From assembly GCA_964480525.1 (NCBI GenBank), contig CAYZOV010000032.1:1-18212 (forward strand): 18,212 nucleotides of DNA. The letters run 5' to 3'. Source of the stretch: JAAZZIT01 sp964480525. GTDB lineage: Bacteria; Bacillota; Clostridia; Oscillospirales; Ruminococcaceae. Positions 13,855 through 18,212 of this stretch are shown here, piece by piece. Position numbers and translations under genes: made by a program. A model generated the notes under the pieces. The model was not told where the DNA came from, ran no database searches, and saw nothing but the letters and a program-made list of their open reading frames with translations. Numbering within the stretch: the stretch's first letter is position 1; every line of letters begins with the position of its first letter.

Positions 13855-14805
13855 ATGGTGGTGGATATTTTGAAACGAAACGAATCAACAAACGACAAAA
13901 TTGTAAGACTTTTTCACGAAGGTTGGGAAGCGGAGCAGATTGCCGAAGAAGTAACCATTCCCGTAGGCTCGGTTCACAGCATTTTGGAAAGACGAGTTGA
14001 GGGATATGCCGAACTTTTGGCGAAGAAAAGTCTTGAAGCAAACAAAGCCAGAACAGCCGCAAAAGAAGAAGCCCTGAGAAAAGAACGTGAAGCCCAGGAA
14101 GCATTGGAAGCAAAACAGGCTCAATATTCAAGCGCAAAGAAGAAAACCTCGACCATTGTAAACCCGGACGACTTTTTTAACAGCGACCTTGACGGTATGT
14201 TGGTGGGAAGTTACAAAGAAAAGATGAAAGCGACCGAAGAAGAACACGTCAACATTCTCACAGCCGAAGAAAACACCAATCTTTTAACGCAGGATTTGGA
14301 AGAAGAAACGGCAGAAGAAGCAGTTGAAGAAATTGCGGAAGAAGTTGAAGAAGCGGTTGAAGAAACGACAGAGGAAGTTGCGGAAGAAGTTGCGGAAGAA
14401 GTGACAGAGGACGTTACGCCTGTTCCTGTTGTGGAAACAAACCCTACTGCGTCGGTTTCGCAAAAGCTTGCACTTTTTGCACAGGCACAGATTGCGGAAA
14501 ACGAAAGCAAAATTCAGGCTATAAACGATGAAATCGCAAAAATTTCCCAGGCGCTTGCAGAAAGCGAAAGCACGGTTGCGGACAAGAACGCACAAATTGG
14601 AGAAATTTCCGAAAAAATCGCACAGCTTAACGCACAGATTGAGGAAATTAACGCACAAATTGCAACTCTGGAAGCAGAAAAAGCAGACCTTTCAGCACAG
14701 GCACAGGACAACAACATTGACGAACTTAGTGACAAGATTGCCAACTACAACGAACAAATTACCGCTTTAAAGGCAGAAAACGAACAGTTCAGAGAAATGA
14801 TGTAA
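13855..14805 (+). CDS. Helix-turn-helix, acidic-repeat and coiled-coil protein, unknown function
   Basis: This 316-residue protein has no recognised named family. The N-terminal part (about 12-46) looks like a helix-turn-helix: NDKIVRLFHEGWEAEQIAEE followed by PVGSVHSILE. A basic/alanine-rich helix (about 50-98) follows, then a glutamate-rich low-complexity tract with repeated EEVAEE/EEVEEA units (about 143-185), and a proline-containing break. The C-terminal coiled coil (about 200-316) has recurrent IxxINxxIA/QIxxLNAQIEEINAQI heptads. No signal peptide or membrane segment. A DNA-binding head with a long coiled-coil tail suggests a nucleoid, cell-division or scaffolding role, but that is inference. 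The start is uncertain: ATG at 13855 has no ribosome binding site, while TTG at 13870 is preceded by GGTGGTGG. It is followed by a strong terminator. Confidence 0.8.
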   Translation: MVVDILKRNESTNDKIVRLFHEGWEAEQIAEEVTIPVGSVHSILERRVEGYAELLAKKSLEANKARTAAKEEALRKEREAQEALEAKQAQYSSAKKKTSTIVNPDDFFNSDLDGMLVGSYKEKMKATEEEHVNILTAEENTNLLTQDLEEETAEEAVEEIAEEVEEAVEETTEEVAEEVAEEVTEDVTPVPVVETNPTASVSQKLALFAQAQIAENESKIQAINDEIAKISQALAESESTVADKNAQIGEISEKIAQLNAQIEEINAQIATLEAEKADLSAQAQDNNIDELSDKIANYNEQITALKAENEQFREMM

Positions 14806-14817
14806 AAATTACATACC

Positions 14818-14853
14818 AAACGGGAACGTCTTTTGGGGCGTTCCCGTTTTTTT
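14818..14853 (+). terminator. Terminator after the HTH/coiled-coil gene
   Basis: AAACGGGAACG (14818-14828) pairs perfectly with CGTTCCCGTTT (14839-14849), and the T-run reaches 14853. It lies 13 bases after the stop codon. Confidence 0.93.
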
Positions 14854-14855
14854 GC

Positions 14856-14885
14856 AAAAAATATCCCCGAACTACGTCGGGGGAT
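14856..14885 (-). terminator. Terminator of nrdR
   Basis: On the minus strand TCGGGGGAT/ATCCCCGA arms (14877-14885 with 14863-14870, one bulged base) are followed by six T (14861-14856). It lies about 20 bases after the nrdR stop, back to back with the convergent gene's terminator. Confidence 0.85.
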
Positions 14886-14905
14886 AATTTATTGCGTTAT
14901 TAAAA

Positions 14906-15349
14906 TTATTCGTTAAGTTCGGAGATTATTTTTATAAAACTTTCAACGTCGTTAAAATCCTTATACACCGACGCAAAACGCACATAAGCCACAAGGTCGA
15001 GATTTTTAAGACCCTGCAAAACTTTGTCGCCTATTTCGCTGGTGGTGGTTTCAATCTGGATAGCGTTTGCGTAGGAATTTTCGATGTCGTCAACAAGTCC
15101 CATAACCTGCTCCACGGACACGGGGCGTTTTTTTATTGCCGACTGGATTCCTTTTAAAAGCTTTTCACGGTCAAACGGTTCAAAACTTCCGTCACGTTTG
15201 TAAACCATAAGCATAGGTTTTTCCACCACTTCGTATGTTGTAAAACGTTTTCCGCAATTATTACACTCACGGCGACGGCGCTTTTTTTCGTCGCTTGGGC
15301 GTGAATCTATAACTTTTGTATCTTCATAATTACAAAAAGGACATCTCAT
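14906..15349 (-). CDS. nrdR: Transcriptional repressor NrdR
   Basis: NrdR senses ATP/dATP through an ATP-cone and represses ribonucleotide reductase genes. The 147-residue protein has the N-terminal zinc ribbon with C3, C6, C29 and C32 (MRCPFC and ECNNCGKRFTTYE) and the basic DSRPSDEKKRRRREC linker. The ATP-cone runs from about residue 47 (MVYKRDGSFEPFDREKLLKG) to 137. ATG at 15349 follows AAAGGAG. It has its own promoter and terminator, so it is monocistronic; no nrd gene lies in the window. Confidence 0.97.
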   Translation of the reverse strand: MRCPFCNYEDTKVIDSRPSDEKKRRRRECNNCGKRFTTYEVVEKPMLMVYKRDGSFEPFDREKLLKGIQSAIKKRPVSVEQVMGLVDDIENSYANAIQIETTTSEIGDKVLQGLKNLDLVAYVRFASVYKDFNDVESFIKIISELNE

Positions 15350-15388
15350 AAAATTGTTCTCCTTTCGTACATTTATTTGTACAATTTA

Positions 15389-15417
15389 AATATAGCACAT
15401 TTTGTGGTTAATTTCAA
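15389..15417 (-). promoter_or_regulatory. Promoter of nrdR
   Basis: TTGAAA (15412-15417, minus), 17-base spacer and TATATT (15389-15394), about 40 bases before the start codon. Confidence 0.72.
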
Positions 15418-15543
15418 TAGCAAACACTAAAAATAGTTGTTTTTTTAGAAAAAGTTTTAAAATTTATTCTTAAATAATTGTACTAAAATTTGGACTTGCT
15501 GAATATACTTTGGTAAAACTAAACTAAAAAAGGTGGTAATTTT

Positions 15544-15996
15544 ATGTTCGTGAAGTCTTTCAAAGTGAAAAAATCGTCCTTTGCGATTTTGGTTATTTCG
15601 GCTTGTATAATCGTTGTGGCAGTAATTATTGCAGTTGTTGCGGGCAAACAAAACAAAGTGGTTTACACCCTGAAAACCGAAAAAGCACGACAGGAATTTT
15701 TCAAAGAAATGGGTTGGGAAGTGTCGACGGAATACGACGAATGTAAAGTTGTGATTATTCCGGAAAAATTCAACGACGTTTACGAAAATTACAACAAATT
15801 ACAAAAAGAGCAAGGTTTCGATTTGGAAAAATTCAAAGGAAAAACCGTGGAAATTTACACATACCGTGTGAAAAACTATCCTGACCACGAAGAAAACATT
15901 GTGGCAAATCTTATGGTTTACGAGGGCGAACTTATCGGCGGAGATGTTTCGTGCGTGGAAATCGACGGATTTATGCAGGGCTTGAAAAAGGCATAA
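15544..15996 (+). CDS. Membrane-anchored DUF4830 protein
   Basis: This 150-residue protein has a basic start (MFVKSFKVKK), one hydrophobic helix (about 12-33) and an extracytoplasmic domain of about 115 residues. The domain shows the DUF4830 pattern: FFKEMGWEVS, VVIPEKFNDVYENYNKLQKE, GFDLEKFKGK, YRVKNYP, and GGDVSCVEIDGFMQGL at the end. The family is found mainly in clostridia and has no known function. ATG at 15544 follows AAAGGTGG with suitable spacing. A TATACT at 15504-15509 may be the -10 box, but no good -35 accompanies it. It is divergent from nrdR and convergent with fakA. Confidence 0.88.
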   Translation: MFVKSFKVKKSSFAILVISACIIVVAVIIAVVAGKQNKVVYTLKTEKARQEFFKEMGWEVSTEYDECKVVIIPEKFNDVYENYNKLQKEQGFDLEKFKGKTVEIYTYRVKNYPDHEENIVANLMVYEGELIGGDVSCVEIDGFMQGLKKA

Positions 15997-16000
15997 AAAT

Positions 16001-16029
16001 AATCCCAAGTCGCAAAGGCTTGGGATTTT
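16001..16029. terminator. Bidirectional terminator between the DUF4830 gene and fakA
   Basis: AATCCCAAG (16001-16009) pairs perfectly with CTTGGGATT (16019-16027), loop 9. T-rich tails follow in both directions (TTTTAGTTT on plus, ATTATTTTTAT on minus). Confidence 0.88.
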
Positions 16030-16032
16030 AGT

Positions 16033-17670
16033 TTATTCAACTGAAATAATATAGTAGTAAACAGGCTGTCCGCCGTTTATGAGGTTTACGTCAAGGTTCG
16101 GGAACTTGTTCTGAATCTGTTCGCAAAGGCTTTCTGCCTTGTCGTCCGTAACGTCGCTTCCGTAGATAATGGTTACAAACGAACTGTCGCCCTTAGCAAG
16201 TTTTTTCGTTAATTTATACGCCGCTTTCTGAACGTCCTTTTCAACAAACGAAAGTTTGCCGTTGTCAAGCGCCAAAATTTCGCCCTCTTTAATGGCATGA
16301 CCCTCAAAGTCGCTATCTCTTGCGGCAAACGTAATCTGACCTGTTGAAACTTTTTCAAAAGCCTTAGTCATTGCCACTCTGTTGGTATTAAAGTCTGCGT
16401 CAGGGTCAAAGTTAAGCATAGCCGTCATTCCCTGCGGAATGGTTCTTGTCTGCAACACGCAAACCTTTCTGTCAGCAAGCTTAACAGCCTGTTCGGCAGC
16501 CATAATTATATTTTTATTGTTCGGCAAAACGAAAACCGTTTCGGCAGGACAAGCCGAAATTGCAGCCAAAATATCGTCCGTAGACGGGTTCATTGTCTGT
16601 CCGCCCTTAACCACGCAGTCAACGCCTATATCAGCAAACACGGCTTCAAGTCCGTCGCCTGCCGCAACAGCCACAAAACCGTACTGTTTTTCAGGCGCAA
16701 CAGCCTTAAATTCCTGCTTAGCCTGTTTTTGACGCTGTTCGTGTTGCAATCTCATATTTTCAACCTTTGGAAGATTGATATATCCAAACTCAAGACCTTT
16801 TTCAATGGCTTTACCCGGATTATTTGTATGAACATGAACCTTTATAATTTCGTCGTCCTCAACAACCACCACACAGTCGCCGATTGTTTCAAGGTATGCT
16901 CTGAGTTTTGACGAATCCTCTGCGTCCTCTTTTTTGGTAATAAGCATTTCGGTGCAATAAGTAAACGTAATTTCGCTGTCGAACTGTCCCACGGTGTCGG
17001 CAAAACTTTCAACCGTAACCGCACCTGTTTTTTCGCTTGCGTTTTCGTTTTTCGTAATTTCCCCCGTCTTGAAAGTTTCAAGCATAGCGGTAAAAATTAT
17101 GAGAAGTCCCTGACCGCCTGCGTCAACAACCCCCGCTTTTTTCAACGCTTCAAGCTGGTTAGGGGTGTTATCAAGCGCTGTCTGGGCAGCCTGACAAACT
17201 TCAGACCAAAGGATAATTTCGTCGTTTGTGGACAAGGCGATTGCTCTTGCTTGTTCGGACGCCATTCTGGCAACCGTAAGAATCGTACCCTCCGTAGGTT
17301 TCATAACCGCCTTATATGCGCCCTCAACCCCAAGTTCCAGAGCTTTTACAAGGTGTTCAACGTCTGCGGTTTTCTGACCTGCAAGACCTTTTGAAAATCC
17401 TCTGAAAATAAGCGACAGAATTACGCCCGAGTTTCCTCTTGCACCTCTCAAAAGTGCTGACGCCGTAGCGTCCGCAACCTGCGAAACAGTCACATTGTCA
17501 GCCATTCTGGTAAGTTCGGACACGGCGTTTGACATTGTCATGGACATATTTGTTCCCGTATCTCCGTCAGGTACAGGGAAAACGTTAAGTTCGTCAACTT
17601 TTTTCTTTTTGTTGGAAATAGCATGCGCACCGCTTATGAAAGCGTCACGCAACTGACTACCGTTTATCAC
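16033..17670 (-). CDS. fakA: Fatty acid kinase subunit A-like protein (DAK2 domain, YloV)
   Basis: FakA phosphorylates fatty acids bound to a FakB (DegV) partner, giving acyl-phosphate for phospholipid synthesis. The 545-residue protein has the N-terminal DAK2 kinase domain with NVFPVPDGDTGTNM (29-42), whose aspartates bind Mg-ATP, and GARGNSG (76-82). A middle domain with CTEMLI and a VHVHTNNPG-like motif (about 270-280) follows, then the C-terminal domain that contacts FakB. The start is GTG at 17668-17670, seven bases after AAGGAGG. No fakB lies in the window; it would be elsewhere. It follows yloU by 26 bases, the conserved pair of Firmicutes. Confidence 0.93.
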   Translation of the reverse strand: MINGSQLRDAFISGAHAISNKKKKVDELNVFPVPDGDTGTNMSMTMSNAVSELTRMADNVTVSQVADATASALLRGARGNSGVILSLIFRGFSKGLAGQKTADVEHLVKALELGVEGAYKAVMKPTEGTILTVARMASEQARAIALSTNDEIILWSEVCQAAQTALDNTPNQLEALKKAGVVDAGGQGLLIIFTAMLETFKTGEITKNENASEKTGAVTVESFADTVGQFDSEITFTYCTEMLITKKEDAEDSSKLRAYLETIGDCVVVVEDDEIIKVHVHTNNPGKAIEKGLEFGYINLPKVENMRLQHEQRQKQAKQEFKAVAPEKQYGFVAVAAGDGLEAVFADIGVDCVVKGGQTMNPSTDDILAAISACPAETVFVLPNNKNIIMAAEQAVKLADRKVCVLQTRTIPQGMTAMLNFDPDADFNTNRVAMTKAFEKVSTGQITFAARDSDFEGHAIKEGEILALDNGKLSFVEKDVQKAAYKLTKKLAKGDSSFVTIIYGSDVTDDKAESLCEQIQNKFPNLDVNLINGGQPVYYYIISVE

Positions 17671-17696
17671 TAGATTTCCTCCTTAAATCAGTCGTC

Positions 17697-18044
17697 TTAG
17701 GACTGCATACTATCAATATAAATATTAACTTTTTCGACCTCAATACCCGCTTCGTTTTCCACGGCAAATCTGACTTTGTGGTCGATACTGTCGCTGATGG
17801 CGGAAATATTCACCCCATAGCTGACGGTTATGTGCAAATCAATAATGATTGAGTTGTCTTTTTCACGGATAAAAACCCCGTTGTCAAGAGACGTGCTTCC
17901 ACGCATAGCCATAATATTCTGTTTAGCGCCAAAGTCGTTCATTCCCACAACTCCGAAACAGTTCATGGCGGTTTTGCCGATAAGCTTTTTCAGATATCTT
18001 GACGAAATGGAAATTTTGCCGATATGGTTTTCAATTTTTATCAT
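17697..18044 (-). CDS. yloU: Asp23/Gls24 family envelope stress protein (YloU)
   Basis: This 115-residue protein has the Asp23 fold signature: GKISISSRYLKKLIG near the start, GVVGMND, DNSIIIDLHITVSYGVNISAIS, and VNIYIDSM at the end. In relatives the family works with the FakA/YloV kinase neighbour or in envelope maintenance. ATG at 18044 has an AAGGAG site 11 bases upstream. It is first in the operon. Function is inferred from family and neighbour. Confidence 0.92.
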   Translation of the reverse strand: MIKIENHIGKISISSRYLKKLIGKTAMNCFGVVGMNDFGAKQNIMAMRGSTSLDNGVFIREKDNSIIIDLHITVSYGVNISAISDSIDHKVRFAVENEAGIEVEKVNIYIDSMQS

Positions 18045-18090
18045 TAAGCCACACGCTCCTTTTTTATTTGAAATAATTCTCTGTTAAAAT

Positions 18091-18182
18091 GCGTTTCTAA
18101 ACGCACCGAATTTGTTTTAATATACAACGCCGTCGCTGTTGACGGCAAAGCAAAATACCCAAATGTAAACCGATAGGTTTAC
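18091..18182 (-). other. Three hairpins and a possible promoter upstream of yloU
   Basis: Dyads: 18091-18096 with 18099-18104 (GCGTTT/AAACGC), 18129-18134 with 18141-18146 (GCCGTC/GACGGC), and 18165-18171 with 18176-18182 (GTAAACC/GGTTTAC). On the minus strand TTGCCG (18143-18148), an 18-base spacer and TATATT (18119-18124) could be a promoter, with the middle dyad covering its -35 and spacer. Nothing else is recognised to the window edge. Confidence 0.4.
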
Positions 18183-18212
18183 GTTGATTTTACTTTAAAC
18201 TCTCATCAAACC

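Noticed and set aside
15380..15405. NrdR box in the nrdR promoter
   Set aside because: A loose 22-base palindrome covers the -10 box, but only about 14 positions match and it is not close to the known 16-base box pattern.

Overview
This window looks like a housekeeping stretch of a low-to-moderate GC, Gram-positive, anaerobic member of the Clostridia, most like the Oscillospiraceae/Ruminococcaceae. That placement is an inference. It rests on strong AGGAGG-type ribosome binding sites, sigma-A promoters of the TTGACA-17-TATAAT type, an L10 leader of Firmicutes type, a YtaF sporulation membrane protein, an Asp23/YloU-FakA pair, a DUF4830 protein, an archaeal-type ProRS and an oxygen-sensitive acyl-CoA dehydratase activase. 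I see no insertion sequence, prophage, CRISPR array, rRNA or tRNA gene.

Layout. Positions 1-422 hold no gene but a dense run of perfect inverted repeats. 459-4635 (minus) carries a two-gene operon for a large 2-hydroxyacyl-CoA dehydratase/activase-like protein. It is split into a 982-residue double-ASKHA part and a 411-residue HgdB-like part that overlap by 8 bp. 4811-6276 has an EamA/DMT transporter and a convergent ytaF whose 3' ends overlap by 3-4 bp. 6361-7161 (plus) is a monofunctional biotin protein ligase. 7219-11050 (minus) is the translation/transcription cluster rpmG-secE-nusG-rplK-rplA, then an internal promoter with an L10 leader, then rplJ-rplL. It ends in a bidirectional terminator, and rpoBC do not follow. 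11220-11663 (plus) encodes a small membrane protein with an EF-hand-like loop. 11837-13599 (minus) carries a small membrane protein followed by proS. 13855-14805 (plus) encodes an unusual HTH, acidic and coiled-coil protein. Then come nrdR (minus), a DUF4830 protein (plus) and the fakA-yloU pair (minus), with yloU upstream.

How it works together. Most of the genes are core functions: ribosome assembly and its autoregulation, protein export, aminoacylation, dNTP-synthesis control, lipid/acyl-phosphate metabolism and biotinylation. The regulatory layer of the ribosomal cluster is the clearest content beyond gene calls. There is a consensus promoter plus L10 leader with an attenuator before rplJ, a candidate L1-binding site that mimics the 23S L1 stalk before rplK, a weaker second one before rplA, and a long hairpin-rich leader with mutually exclusive stems before rpmG. 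I do not see an obviously new defence or mobile system. The best candidates for something undescribed are the hairpin cluster at 10-258, the rpmG leader, the HTH/coiled-coil protein with its leader hairpin, and the EF-hand-like membrane protein.
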